Below are positions 18,856-28,101 of a stretch of 64,000 nucleotides of DNA, in pieces; position 1 is the stretch's first letter, and the number at the start of each line of letters is the position of its first letter. Source of the DNA: Phaeobacter porticola (lineage in GTDB: Bacteria; Pseudomonadota; Alphaproteobacteria; Rhodobacterales; Rhodobacteraceae); the NCBI RefSeq assembly GCF_001888185.1, contig NZ_CP016364.1:1302001-1366000 (forward strand), read 5' to 3'. Below the pieces are notes generated by a model, which was not told the origin of the DNA, did not search any database, and was given only the letters and a program-made list of their open reading frames with translations. A program made the position numbers and the translations under genes.

Positions 18856-20010
18856 ATGAGCGTTGTTCCAGTAACATCTGCGGATCTTGATGCGGTTGAA
18901 GTGTCCTGGTTCGCCGCGCTCTGCTCCGACGACTACCAGTTCCTTGGTGTGCCAGCTGGGGATCTGCGGTCATCCTGGGCGCATTGCTCCGATATCGTGA
19001 AAGAGGCCGAGGCGCAGGGGTTTCGCAACATACTGTGCCCGTCGTCCTATCAGGTGGGGCAGGACACTCTCAGCTTTGTGGCAGGCTGCGCGCCGATTAC
19101 CGACAAGATCAATATGCTGGCAGCGGTGCGCTGCGGTGAGATGCAGCCGATCATGCTGGCGCGCACTCTTGCGACGCTGGACCACATGCTGGAGGGGCGG
19201 CTGACGGTGAACATCATCTCCTCCGATTTTCCAGGCGAGAAAGCCGACAGCGCCTTCCGGTATCAACGCTCACGCGAGGTGGTGGAGATCCTGAAACAAG
19301 CCTGGACCCGCGATGAGATCAACCACAATGGCGAGGTTTATCAGTTCGAGGGGCTGACCACCGATCCGGCGAAACCCTATCAGACCGGCGGGCCGCTGCT
19401 GTATTTCGGTGGCTATTCCCCGGCGGCGCTGGAGCTGTGCGGTGAGCACTGCGATGTCTATCTGATGTGGCCGGAAAAGATGGAAGAGCTCGCGGGGCGT
19501 ATGAAGGCCGTGCATAGTGTAGCGGAAACCTATGGTCGCACGCTGGATTACGGGCTGCGGGTGCATGTCATTGTGCGCGACACCGAGGCCGAAGCCTATG
19601 AATACGCTGATCATATTGTTTCAAAACTGGATGATGCACAGGGTAAGGCCATCCGGGATCGCGCGCTGGATGCCACCTCGCTTGGTGTGGCGCATCAGGC
19701 CAAGAACCGCGATATTGCCGATGAATTCGGGTTTATTGAACCGAACCTCTGGACAGGGATAGGGCGGGCACGCTCTGGTTGCGGGGCGGCGCTGGTCGGA
19801 TCCACCGATCAGGTCATGTCCAAGCTGGAAGCCTATCAGAAAATGGGTATCCGCGCCTTTATTCTGTCCGGCTATCCGCATCTGGAGGAAGCGCGGCATT
19901 TCGGGGCACGGGTGATGCCACATCTAAAAACCTGCTCGCTGCCGCATGAATATGGCCGGGTACCGCAATCGACCCCGGCAACACCCTTAGGGAATGGAGA
20001 ACGTCGTTGA
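18856..20010 (+). CDS. LLM-class flavin-dependent monooxygenase (SsuD-like)
   Basis: This bacterial luciferase-fold enzyme of 384 residues uses reduced flavin supplied by a separate reductase. The start ATG (MSVVPVTSADLDAV) has a GGGAGAGGG ribosome-binding site; an earlier in-frame ATG at 18832 is less likely. Family features are the TIM-barrel segment MLAAVRCGEMQPIMLARTLATLDHML, the VNIISSDFPGE loop, and LLYFGGYSPAALELC. These resemble alkanesulfonate monooxygenase SsuD. It heads an operon with an aldo/keto reductase, a flavin reductase and a TRAP transporter, and its gene overlaps the next by four bases. The substrate may be a sulfonate or another heteroatom compound, but this is inference. 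Confidence 0.88.
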   Translation: MSVVPVTSADLDAVEVSWFAALCSDDYQFLGVPAGDLRSSWAHCSDIVKEAEAQGFRNILCPSSYQVGQDTLSFVAGCAPITDKINMLAAVRCGEMQPIMLARTLATLDHMLEGRLTVNIISSDFPGEKADSAFRYQRSREVVEILKQAWTRDEINHNGEVYQFEGLTTDPAKPYQTGGPLLYFGGYSPAALELCGEHCDVYLMWPEKMEELAGRMKAVHSVAETYGRTLDYGLRVHVIVRDTEAEAYEYADHIVSKLDDAQGKAIRDRALDATSLGVAHQAKNRDIADEFGFIEPNLWTGIGRARSGCGAALVGSTDQVMSKLEAYQKMGIRAFILSGYPHLEEARHFGARVMPHLKTCSLPHEYGRVPQSTPATPLGNGERR

Positions 20011-20900
20011 TGGAACGTATCAAGATCGCAGAAGGGCTTGATTTCAGCCGTCTGGTCTATGGCATGTGGCGCCTGGGCGATGACAGCGACACCTCATCCG
20101 CCCATGTCGAGGCCAAGATCGAGGCGTGTCTGGCGCAGGGCATCACCACCTTTGATCAGGCGGATATCTATGGCGGGTACACGGCTGAGGGGATTTTGGG
20201 GCAGGCGCTGAAGGGCAATCCGGCACTGCGGGATCGGATGGAGATCGTGACCAAATGCGATATTGTGGCCCCGGTCGGTCGCTATGCCGGTGCGACGGTC
20301 AAACATTACGACACCTCGGCCACGCATATCACCCGGTCAGTGGAAACTTCGCTGTCGGAGATGGGCATCGACCACATCGACCTCTTGCTGATCCACCGCC
20401 CGGATCCGCTGATGGATCATATCGAAACCGGCGCTGTACTGGATGAGCTGGTCGCCGCAGGCAAATTGCGCGCCGTGGGTGTGTCGAATTTTCGCCCCTG
20501 GGATTGGGAACTGCTGCAATCTGCTATGAAGACGCCGCTGGCCACCAATCAGATTGAGATTTCGCTCTCTGAGGTCACTCCTTTCACCAATGGCGATCTG
20601 GCCTTTCATCAGCGTCTGGGCCATCCGTTGATGGCCTGGTCGCCGCTTGGCGGCGGAGGCTTAATGACCGGCAGCGGCCAATTGGCCGAACGGCTAGATG
20701 TAATTGCGCAGGCGCAGGGCGTTGACCGCGCCGCCGTCGCCATAGCCTTCCTGCTGCGGCACCCCGCTCGGATCCTGCCGGTGTTGGGTACCAACAACCT
20801 GGCGCGGATCAAACAGGCTTCTGACGCGCTGAAGGTCGAGTTGGACCGCCCGACCTGGTTCAAATTGTATGAGGCGGCATTGGGCCGGGAGGTCGCATGA
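20007..20900 (+). CDS. Aldo/keto reductase (YdhF-like)
   Basis: This 297-residue NADPH-dependent carbonyl reductase shows AKR motifs: FDQADIYGGYTAEGILGQAL (catalytic Asp/Tyr), a lysine in IVTKCDIV, LLLIHRPDP (catalytic His), and GVSNFRPWDWELL. The late LPVLGTNNLARI segment is typical of the YdhF branch. It overlaps the monooxygenase by four bases and the following flavin reductase by four bases. All three are translationally coupled and probably act in sequence, the AKR handling an aldehyde or ketone released by oxygenation. Confidence 0.92.
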   Translation: MMERIKIAEGLDFSRLVYGMWRLGDDSDTSSAHVEAKIEACLAQGITTFDQADIYGGYTAEGILGQALKGNPALRDRMEIVTKCDIVAPVGRYAGATVKHYDTSATHITRSVETSLSEMGIDHIDLLLIHRPDPLMDHIETGAVLDELVAAGKLRAVGVSNFRPWDWELLQSAMKTPLATNQIEISLSEVTPFTNGDLAFHQRLGHPLMAWSPLGGGGLMTGSGQLAERLDVIAQAQGVDRAAVAIAFLLRHPARILPVLGTNNLARIKQASDALKVELDRPTWFKLYEAALGREVA

Positions 20901-21421
20901 TGTCTGCGCATGCAGGGCAGGGGAAACATAGCTTTGTCCCGGCACCAGATAACACACGACTGCTGCGCGACGCATTTGGCCGGTTCGCAACTGGCGTCAC
21001 CATCGTGACAGCGGCGTCCGAGCAGGGTGTGGTGGCGATCACCGCCAACAGTTTCACCTCGGTTTCGCTGACGCCGCCGCTGGTCCTGTGGTCGCCAGAC
21101 CGCAATTCGCGCCGCTTTCCCTATTTTGAGGAGGCCCGCCACTACGCCATCCATGTGTTGGCGGCGGATCAGGATGATCTGTGTTGGCAGGTCGCAAAAG
21201 ATGCTTTTGGGCTGAACCATTTGCAGCTTGCGCAGAACGAGAACGGTGTGCCGCTCCTGGAGAACTGTCTGGCGCGCTTTGAATGCACCCGCTCAGCTAT
21301 CCATGACGGAGGGGACCACGCCATTGTGCTGGGACATGTGGACCGCGCCACCATGCGCGAAGAAGGGGATGCATTGACATTCTACAAGGGCCAGATGGGC
21401 CAGATCGCCGCCTCAAGTTAG
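20897..21421 (+). CDS. Flavin reductase-like protein, partner of the monooxygenase
   Basis: This 174-residue split-barrel FMN reductase has FATGVTIVTAASEQGVVAI, ITANSFTSVSLTPPLVLW and HDGGDHAIVLGHV. It starts within the last codons of the AKR gene (ATGA overlap). In the operon it most likely reduces FMN for the luciferase-like oxygenase three genes back, the usual two-component arrangement. It is a paralogue of the lone reductase at 4059-4559. Confidence 0.92.
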   Translation: MMSAHAGQGKHSFVPAPDNTRLLRDAFGRFATGVTIVTAASEQGVVAITANSFTSVSLTPPLVLWSPDRNSRRFPYFEEARHYAIHVLAADQDDLCWQVAKDAFGLNHLQLAQNENGVPLLENCLARFECTRSAIHDGGDHAIVLGHVDRATMREEGDALTFYKGQMGQIAASS

Positions 21422-21479
21422 CGGCCGGTTGTCCGCACCGAGGGAGGTCGGGGCGGCACAAGGGGAGGAGAGAGACGCG

Positions 21480-22070
21480 ATGACGGCAGTTCTATCTGTC
21501 CTGAATATACTGCGCCCACTCAACACCGGCTTGCTTGCAGCCGGTCGTTGGGTGGGCGTTTTTGCCATTGGCCTGATGGTTCTGGCAATCCTGATTCAGG
21601 TCTTCTTTCGCTATGTGCTGGGCAGCGCGTTACCCTGGCCGGATGAGGCTGCGCGGTTCTGCATGTTGTGGATGACTGGGCTGATGGCGCCCACGGCACT
21701 GCGCAGCGGTGGTTTTGTCGCCATTGATGTTGTCGACTCCCTGCTGCGAGGCTGGCTGTTTCACCTCTTGCAACTGCTGCTTCTGATGATTGGCCTGACC
21801 GTGCTGATCGTGGGGCTCCAGATCGGCTACAAGGAGGTCACAGGGCTTGGCGGACGCTTTGCCACAGCTTCGCTCTACCTGCCGACATCGCTGGGGTTCG
21901 ACAGCTGGTTCCGGGTGCCGCGCAGCTGGATGATGCTCTCGCTTGTGGTGGGGCTGGGCCTGTTAATTCTGGTGAATATCGAGCTGATCCTCGAACGCAT
22001 CGTGCGATTGTTTGGCCAGGGAGATCGCCTGCCGGAGCGTCCGGGGCTGAGCATCGGAGGGGCGGAGTGA
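21480..22070 (+). CDS. dctQ: TRAP transporter small membrane subunit, DctQ family
   Basis: This 196-residue membrane protein starts at the ATG at 21480 (MTAVLSVLNILRPLN), preceded by GGGGAGGAG. It has four hydrophobic segments; the motif FFRYVLGSALPWPDEAARF between the first two is the DctQ signature. It is followed by dctM with a four-base overlap and then dctP, so this TRAP system is ordered QMP rather than PQM as at 8-11 kb. Confidence 0.9.
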   Translation: MTAVLSVLNILRPLNTGLLAAGRWVGVFAIGLMVLAILIQVFFRYVLGSALPWPDEAARFCMLWMTGLMAPTALRSGGFVAIDVVDSLLRGWLFHLLQLLLLMIGLTVLIVGLQIGYKEVTGLGGRFATASLYLPTSLGFDSWFRVPRSWMMLSLVVGLGLLILVNIELILERIVRLFGQGDRLPERPGLSIGGAE

Positions 22071-23545
22071 TGTTGATCTGGTTCCTGCCGCTGTTTCTGT
22101 TCCTTCTCCTGATTGGCTTGCCGGTGTTTTTCTGCCTGTTGGCAGCACCGGGGGCGCTGCTGTGGCTGAACGGACAAGAGCGCGACCTGACCCTACTGTA
22201 TCGCAATCTTTATAACGGGATGGACAGCTTTCCGCTGATGGCGATCCCGTTTTTCATGCTAGCGGGAGAGCTGATGAACCGGGGTGGCATCACCGTGCGA
22301 CTCGTCGAGTTTTCGCAGGCCCTGATGGGGCATCTGCGCGGCGGGCTGGCACAGGTGAATATTCTGTCGTCGATCCTGTTTGCGGGGCTCTCTGGCTCTG
22401 CCGTGGCGGATACCTCGGCGCTGGGTTCCATGCTGATCCCTGCAATGGAGCGCGAAGGGTACAGCCGGAAATTCGCGGCGGCCGTGACCGCTGCCAGTTC
22501 GGTGATCGGGCCGATCATTCCGCCCTCGGGTATTATGATCATCTATGCCTATGTCATGGGTGAAAGCGTCGCTGCGCTGTTCCTCGCAGGGATTGTGCCG
22601 GGTGTACTGGTGGGCGTTGGCCTGATGATCATGGTCCGCGCCATGGCCGACCGGTATGAGCTGCCGGCCGCGCGGCGGGTGGTCTTCGACAGTGTTGAGA
22701 TCGGCGTGATGGAGCGTTGGTTCTCCCTCGGATTGGTGCGGTTGAACCTTGGCCTGCTGTTGGCGCAGTTTGTCCCCTTGGCCGAGGGGGCCGGGCCACA
22801 GATGAAATGGCTTGCCTTCTTTGGGGCGGTGCTGTTTGCACATGGGTTGATGCTGGGGCTGCGTCGGGTGGTCAGCCCGGCGTTCCGCACAATCTGCAAA
22901 CGGGCCGTGGTGCCATTACAAACGCCAGTCCTGATCCTTGGCGGCATTCTCGCTGGCGTCTTCACCCCGACGGAGGCTGCGGCAGTGGCTGTCGCCTATG
23001 CGCTGCTGATCAGCTTTCTGGTGCTGGGATCGATGCGGCTGGCGGACCTACCGCAGGTGTTTTCGCGCGCTGGGATCACCTCTGCCGTGGTGCTGTTGCT
23101 GGTGGGCGCCGCGATGTCGTTCAAGACCGTGGTCAGCCTTAGTCACGCGCCGGAGCAACTGGCCGATTTCATCCTGACGCTCTCGGAAAACCCGCTGATC
23201 CTGCTGTTCCTCATCAATCTGCTGCTGTTTGTCGTCGGCATGTTTCTGGATGCAGGACCTGCGATCATCATCCTTGGTCCGATCCTTGGGCCGGTGTTCA
23301 CCGATCTTGGCGTTGAATCTGTGCATTTCGCCATCATCATGTGTGTGAACCTGACAGTCGGCCTTGCGACCCCGCCCATGGGGCTGGTGTTATTTGTGGC
23401 CGCTGCCGTCTCACAGGAGCGTGTCACCACTATTGCCAAGGCGATCCTGCCGTTTCTGGCGATTGAAATAGCGGTGATTTTTCTGATCACCTTTGTTCCG
23501 GCCATCTCGCTGACCATTCCGCGATTGACCGGGTTTCTGAACTAA
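22067..23545 (+). CDS. dctM: TRAP transporter large permease, DctM family
   Basis: This 492-residue polytopic permease has about 12 membrane segments. Family motifs include FSQALMGHLRGGLAQVNIL, SSVIGPIIPPSGIMIIYAY, GVFTPTEAAAVAV and LTVGLATPPMGLVLFV. It is somewhat longer than usual because of an extra loop at residues 205-265 that links two halves. It overlaps dctQ and is 45 bases before the binding protein. Confidence 0.94.
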   Translation: MMLIWFLPLFLFLLLIGLPVFFCLLAAPGALLWLNGQERDLTLLYRNLYNGMDSFPLMAIPFFMLAGELMNRGGITVRLVEFSQALMGHLRGGLAQVNILSSILFAGLSGSAVADTSALGSMLIPAMEREGYSRKFAAAVTAASSVIGPIIPPSGIMIIYAYVMGESVAALFLAGIVPGVLVGVGLMIMVRAMADRYELPAARRVVFDSVEIGVMERWFSLGLVRLNLGLLLAQFVPLAEGAGPQMKWLAFFGAVLFAHGLMLGLRRVVSPAFRTICKRAVVPLQTPVLILGGILAGVFTPTEAAAVAVAYALLISFLVLGSMRLADLPQVFSRAGITSAVVLLLVGAAMSFKTVVSLSHAPEQLADFILTLSENPLILLFLINLLLFVVGMFLDAGPAIIILGPILGPVFTDLGVESVHFAIIMCVNLTVGLATPPMGLVLFVAAAVSQERVTTIAKAILPFLAIEIAVIFLITFVPAISLTIPRLTGFLN

Positions 23546-23590
23546 GGACGACCGAAAAACCAAATAAAAGAGCAACAGGAGGAGATAAGA

Positions 23591-24649
23591 ATGCTCAGGA
23601 AATTGGCAAAGACAGTGGCCCTGTCAGCCCTGATGGCAGGCACAGCCCTGTCGGCCTATGCGGCAGATTACAAGATCCGCGCAACCGCGAATTCAAACGA
23701 GAATGACGAGGATTACGACGGTCTGGTGGTGTTCAAAAACTACGTCGAGGCGGCCTCAAACGGCGCAATCGAGGTTGAATTGTTCATCGGCACGCAGCTT
23801 TGCTCCAATGGGGCAGAATGCCTGCAGGGCGTCGCCGACGGCTCGATTGACGTCTATATCTCCACCTCCGGTGGCGCGTCGGGGCTGTTTCCCTATGTTC
23901 AGGTGCTCGATCTGCCCTATCTGATGGCCGACGATCGGATCGCCGAACATGTCTTGTCGGGTGACTTTACCCGTGCCATGCGCCAGATGGCGCTGGAGGA
24001 TTCCGGCGACTCCATTCGACTGATGACCGTTGGCAATACCGGCGGCTGGCGGAACTTTGCCAATACCAAGCGTCGTGTGGCGGAACCTGCCGACATGGAA
24101 GGTCTGAAAATCCGCACTGTCGTTGCCGACTTGCCGCAGGAACTGGTGAAGGCGCTGGGGGCCTCCCCGACACCGATCCCGTGGCCTGAGCTGTTCACCT
24201 CGTTCCAGACCGGCGTGGTCGAAGGGTCCAAGAACGGCATCACCGATATTATGGGCATGAAGTTCCCGGATGCTGGCCTGCAATATGTGACGCTGGACGG
24301 TCACGCCTATATGGGCGCGCTGTGGTGGATGTCGAACAAGACCTTCATGGATATGCCGGAGGACATGCGTCAGGTTGTCGTGGACGGGTTCTATGCGCTG
24401 CAGCAGGCGACGTTTGCTTCGCCCAAGCGCAAGTCGATCCAGGCCTATGAGGATTTTGTCGCGGGCGGCGGTGATCTCTATGTGCCCACGCCAGATCAGA
24501 AGGCCGCTTTCAAATCCGCTGCCGAGCCGGTTTATGACTGGTTTAAGTCCAACGTGACCCGCGGTGATGAGATCTTCACTGCATTGGCGGAGGCCGTGGC
24601 CGAGGCAGAAGCCGACGTCAGCGCGGCTCGCGCGGCAGATCTGAATTGA
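23591..24649 (+). CDS. dctP: TRAP transporter substrate-binding protein, DctP family
   Basis: This 352-residue periplasmic receptor has a signal peptide ending ALSAYA before ADYKIRATAN. An AGGAGG ribosome-binding site precedes the ATG. The central ligand segment reads MEGLKIRTVVADLPQELVKA, with the conserved arginine, followed by PIPWPELFTSFQTGVVEGSK. It is the last gene of the monooxygenase operon, so its ligand is probably the substrate of those enzymes. The mature N-terminal half has an unusual cysteine pair (LCSNGAEC) that could form a disulfide. Confidence 0.92.
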   Translation: MLRKLAKTVALSALMAGTALSAYAADYKIRATANSNENDEDYDGLVVFKNYVEAASNGAIEVELFIGTQLCSNGAECLQGVADGSIDVYISTSGGASGLFPYVQVLDLPYLMADDRIAEHVLSGDFTRAMRQMALEDSGDSIRLMTVGNTGGWRNFANTKRRVAEPADMEGLKIRTVVADLPQELVKALGASPTPIPWPELFTSFQTGVVEGSKNGITDIMGMKFPDAGLQYVTLDGHAYMGALWWMSNKTFMDMPEDMRQVVVDGFYALQQATFASPKRKSIQAYEDFVAGGGDLYVPTPDQKAAFKSAAEPVYDWFKSNVTRGDEIFTALAEAVAEAEADVSAARAADLN

Positions 24650-24670
24650 TACCGTCTTGAGAAAATACCG

Positions 24671-24697
24671 GGCGGCGCGGGGTCACCTTGCGCCGCC
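24671..24697. terminator. Hairpin between convergent dctP and sel1 genes
   Basis: GGCGGCGC pairs with GCGCCGCC around an 11-base loop. There is no T-tract, so termination by this hairpin alone is uncertain. Confidence 0.45.
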
Positions 24698-24707
24698 TGC
24701 CTGTCCC

Positions 24708-25214
24708 TCACCGGAATGGATACATCCAGACCTTGTAATCCTCGACCAGAACATGCGCCTTATCGATCTCTGCCGGGGTCATCTTCTTGACCACTTCTTC
24801 CAGGCTGATGGCCGCATCAGGGTCACCGCCGATGGCCGACAGCGTGTACCACATATAGGCGCGCACCAGATCGGGGGCGGGCATCCCACGGCCGATTTCA
24901 TAGTACCACCCGATACCGGACTGCGCGCCCGGATGCCCCTTCATGGCGCTGCGCAGGTACCATTCAAAGGCCCGGACATCGTCTTGCTCAACGCCCAGCC
25001 CCATGGCGTACATCACGCCGATCAACTCTTCCGCATCGGCATTGCCGGATCGCGCCGCAGGCCAAAGCGCATCATGCGCCGCCGCAAACTGCCCGGCCTC
25101 CATCAGATCGCGGGCCTGTTCGATTTCAGCCCAAGCGGGCAGAGGCGCAGTCATCGTCAGGCTGGTCATGGACAGCGCCACCGCGACCAGAACCGGTTTC
25201 CATCTCTTGCGCAT
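24708..25214 (-). CDS. Exported Sel1-repeat protein
   Basis: This 168-residue protein has a good signal peptide (MRKRWKPVLVAVALSMTSLT..., cut after PAWA). It has about three Sel1/TPR-like repeats: DAEELIGVMYAMGLGVEQDD, a second with GWYYEIGRG, and a third with YMWYTLSAIGGD. Such proteins act as periplasmic scaffolds or in envelope signalling. Its start abuts the presumed start of the divergent di-heme peroxidase gene, so the two share a very compact control region. Partner is unknown. Confidence 0.85.
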   Translation of the reverse strand: MRKRWKPVLVAVALSMTSLTMTAPLPAWAEIEQARDLMEAGQFAAAHDALWPAARSGNADAEELIGVMYAMGLGVEQDDVRAFEWYLRSAMKGHPGAQSGIGWYYEIGRGMPAPDLVRAYMWYTLSAIGGDPDAAISLEEVVKKMTPAEIDKAHVLVEDYKVWMYPFR

Positions 25215-26552
25215 GTGCTCTCCTGTGTCGTGCTGACCCTTGGCCTTTGTACGAGGGCGGCCCTGGCAGAGGAACCGCAGCTGCCGCCATCGCTGAGGCC
25301 CGGCGATTTTATACCCGTGGATCCGGCGAAGGCGGAACTGGGGCGATTGCTATTTTATGACAAGATCCTGTCGGGGAACAGAAATATCAGCTGCGGCACC
25401 TGTCATCATCCGCGTCATGGCACCTCTGATGGATTGTCGCTGGGGTTGGGCGAGGGGGCAGAGGGGCTGGGACCTGCGCGTCTGTCCGGCAGAGGCGCAA
25501 ACCGGGTGCAGAAACGTGTGCCGCGCAATGCGCCAGCGCTTTGGAACCTCGGGGCGACATCCATCCGCGTGCTGATGCATGACGGGCGGATCAGCGAGGA
25601 TCCCATCTATGGCAATGGTTTCAACACCCCGGCGGAGGAATGGCTGCCGAAAGGGTTGCAATCGCTGCTGGCTGCGCAGGCCTTGTTCCCCATGACCTCC
25701 AGCGTAGAGATGGCAGGCAATGTCGGCGAGAATGAGGTGATAGGCGCCACCCGCGACAGGATTGATCTGGTCTGGCCGATCATTGCCAAACGCGTCCGCA
25801 GCTTGCCGGACTATCGCGGAGGGTTCGTTGCCGCCTTTGATCACATCTCGGCACCGGAGGATGTGGAAATCACAGATATTGCCGAGGCGCTGGCCCAGTT
25901 CATGGTGCAGGATTTCACCTCGGTTGATAGCCCATTTGATGCCTATCTGGCGGGGAATGACACCGCCCTGACCGCGCAGCAAAAAGCCGGGGCGGACCTG
26001 TTCTTTGGCTCTGCCGGATGCAGCGGGTGCCATGCTGGGCCGCTGTTTTCGGATCAGAACTTCTACGCCCTCGGTTTGCCGGCCTTCGGCCCTGGTCGCG
26101 CGCGCCGATTTGACCCTTATGCCCGGGACGTCGGTCGTATGGGCGAAAGCGATGATCTGGCAGACGCCTACCGGTTCCGCACGCCTATGTTGCGCAATGT
26201 GGAACTGACTGGCCCTTATGGCCATAATGGCGCTTTCCCGACACTGGAGCGGATGATCCGGCACCATCTTGATCCAGTCGCAAGCCGTTCGGCGTGGATG
26301 CCTGACGATCTGCAATTGCCAGATGTGCCCTGGCTGGCCGCCACAGATTTTGTGGTGCAGCAGGACCGGTTCGAGATGGCGCGTCAGGCGCGGACCCGCG
26401 ACATCTATCTGCGTCAGGACCTGAGCGATCAGGATATCGCGGCGCTGGTCGCCTTTCTCACGGCGCTGACCGGCGAAAAAGCACGCGCACAGCAATCGTC
26501 TGTCCCCTCCGCCGTTCCCAGCGGCCTGCCCGTTGATGGGGCAAAGCGCTGA
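25215..26552 (+). CDS. Di-heme cytochrome c peroxidase / MauG family protein
   Basis: This periplasmic protein of about 445 residues has two c-type heme sites: CGTCH (Cys at about residue 60) and CSGCH (Cys at about 269). The frame also shows YGHNGAFPTLERMIRHH near the C-terminus, as in the family. The start is not obvious. The frame is open far upstream, but an alternative GTG at 25215 gives a plausible export signal (VLSCVVLTLGLCTRAALA) lacking the usual positive charge. Members reduce peroxides or carry out post-translational oxidation. It converges with the mannitol dehydrogenase gene. Confidence 0.82.
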   Translation: MLSCVVLTLGLCTRAALAEEPQLPPSLRPGDFIPVDPAKAELGRLLFYDKILSGNRNISCGTCHHPRHGTSDGLSLGLGEGAEGLGPARLSGRGANRVQKRVPRNAPALWNLGATSIRVLMHDGRISEDPIYGNGFNTPAEEWLPKGLQSLLAAQALFPMTSSVEMAGNVGENEVIGATRDRIDLVWPIIAKRVRSLPDYRGGFVAAFDHISAPEDVEITDIAEALAQFMVQDFTSVDSPFDAYLAGNDTALTAQQKAGADLFFGSAGCSGCHAGPLFSDQNFYALGLPAFGPGRARRFDPYARDVGRMGESDDLADAYRFRTPMLRNVELTGPYGHNGAFPTLERMIRHHLDPVASRSAWMPDDLQLPDVPWLAATDFVVQQDRFEMARQARTRDIYLRQDLSDQDIAALVAFLTALTGEKARAQQSSVPSAVPSGLPVDGAKR

Positions 26553-26605
26553 ACATTGGATGGGTCGCGACTCCGCGCGCGCTGCCCGTCGGCGAAATAG
26601 GACTG

Positions 26606-28072
26606 TCAGTGCCCTAGATATTCACGAAGCGCCGCGCGGCAACCCTGCGCCCGGATCATCGACAGCCAGTAAGAAAACCGCGCAACCACGTCCTGTTGCT
26701 CTGATAGATCTCCATAGATCTGGCTTTGCTGCAACCAGACCTCAGGGGTTTTCTGCGCGCGTTCCGCTGCGGATTTGCGGGCCTCCCAATCGGGGTCGTT
26801 TGGCGCGATCCCGCTGGTATCCTCGCGCTGCCCGGTACACATCTGCGCCCAGAGCGCCTCCACAAGGCAAAGCCCGTCAATTGCGCTCTTGCTCCGCACG
26901 GCATCGCGCAGGATCGGCAGCACAAACCCCGGATGGCGCGATGAGCCGTCATAGGCCACACGCCGCGTCGTGTCGCGGATCTCCGGATTGGAGAAGCGCG
27001 CCTCAATCAGGGTAAGGTAATCCTCCGGCGCCATCTCGGGTACTGCCGTCACATGCGGTAGAATTTCCACCGTCTGTACCTTGCGAAAGAAGGCCGCCAG
27101 CAAGGGATCTTTCATGCAGTCGGCGATGGTCGCGATCGACAGCAGCTCACCTGCGTTGGCCAGCACCTGATGGCCCGCGTTCAGCACGCGGATTTTCATG
27201 CTTTCGTAGCCGTGAACATCGTCGGTGAAGATGGCCCCCGCCAGATCCCAAGGAGGGCGCCCGGCGCAGAATTCATCCTCAATGACCCAATGCCGGTAAT
27301 TCTCATGTGACACGGGGGCGGTGTCCTCAATCCCGTAGTCCCTGGCCAGAGCGATCTCAGCCGGACCGGTGGCGGGCACAATGCAATCCACCATGGAATT
27401 TGGAAAGGCCCCGGTTTGATCAATCCATGCGGCAAGCTCCGGATCGGTCTGCTGCGCCAGTGTCACCACTGCAGCGCGGGTAATTTGACCGTTGCCCTGG
27501 AGGTTGTCGCAGCTTTGCACGGTGAAGGCGGGCAGGCCACGACCCCGGCGCAGGCGCAGCGCCGCAACTATGGCACCAAACACGGTGCGTGGGCGGTCGG
27601 GCCGGGCAATGTCATGCCGGATATCCTCATGGTTGAGGTCCAGTCCCTTGTGCTGTGCGTCCTGATAATAGCCACCTTCGGTCACAGTCAGCGAAACGAT
27701 ACGGATGGCGGTGCCTGCCATGCAACGGATCAGGCTGGTATTGTCATCTTCGACCGGTAGGAAATCGATCATCGGTCCGATCACCTCGGCGGACCGGCCG
27801 GTCGGATCCAGTTCGATCAATGTTGTCAGACAATCCTGCGCCAGCAAGCGGTCCCGCATTCCTGCATCGGCCGCACGGACGCCGGCCCCGATGATGCCCC
27901 AATCCATCGCCAAGCCCCGCTGCATCAAGGCATGCAGATACCAGGCCTGATGCGCGCGGTGAAAATTTCCAAGTCCGATATGGACGATGCCAGGGCTGAT
28001 TTCGGCGCGGTCATAACTGGGCCGGCCAATCGTCTGCGGCAGTTGGCTCAATGTATCATTCGAGAGTTTCAT
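26606..28072 (-). CDS. mtlK: Mannitol 2-dehydrogenase (polyol-specific long-chain family)
   Basis: This 488-residue NAD-dependent enzyme oxidises D-mannitol (and often arabinitol or sorbitol) to the ketose. Signatures are GIVHIGLGNFHRAHQAWYLH, the dinucleotide-binding start, and NSMVDCIVPATGP; the catalytic lysine segment follows KIRVLNAGHQ. I start at the ATG at 28072 (MKLSNDTLSQLP). It is the last gene of the smo operon, as in Rhodobacter, giving a complete uptake-and-oxidation route for hexitols to fructose. Confidence 0.95.
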   Translation of the reverse strand: MKLSNDTLSQLPQTIGRPSYDRAEISPGIVHIGLGNFHRAHQAWYLHALMQRGLAMDWGIIGAGVRAADAGMRDRLLAQDCLTTLIELDPTGRSAEVIGPMIDFLPVEDDNTSLIRCMAGTAIRIVSLTVTEGGYYQDAQHKGLDLNHEDIRHDIARPDRPRTVFGAIVAALRLRRGRGLPAFTVQSCDNLQGNGQITRAAVVTLAQQTDPELAAWIDQTGAFPNSMVDCIVPATGPAEIALARDYGIEDTAPVSHENYRHWVIEDEFCAGRPPWDLAGAIFTDDVHGYESMKIRVLNAGHQVLANAGELLSIATIADCMKDPLLAAFFRKVQTVEILPHVTAVPEMAPEDYLTLIEARFSNPEIRDTTRRVAYDGSSRHPGFVLPILRDAVRSKSAIDGLCLVEALWAQMCTGQREDTSGIAPNDPDWEARKSAAERAQKTPEVWLQQSQIYGDLSEQQDVVARFSYWLSMIRAQGCRAALREYLGH

Positions 28073-28101
28073 GGCTGGTGCCTCCCACCTGTGTTCCCGC
28101 A

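Noticed and set aside
24657-25214. Long open frame before the di-heme peroxidase giving a 631-residue protein
   Set aside because: The first 186 codons are antisense to the Sel1 gene, which has a clear signal peptide and repeats; the peroxidase starts later.
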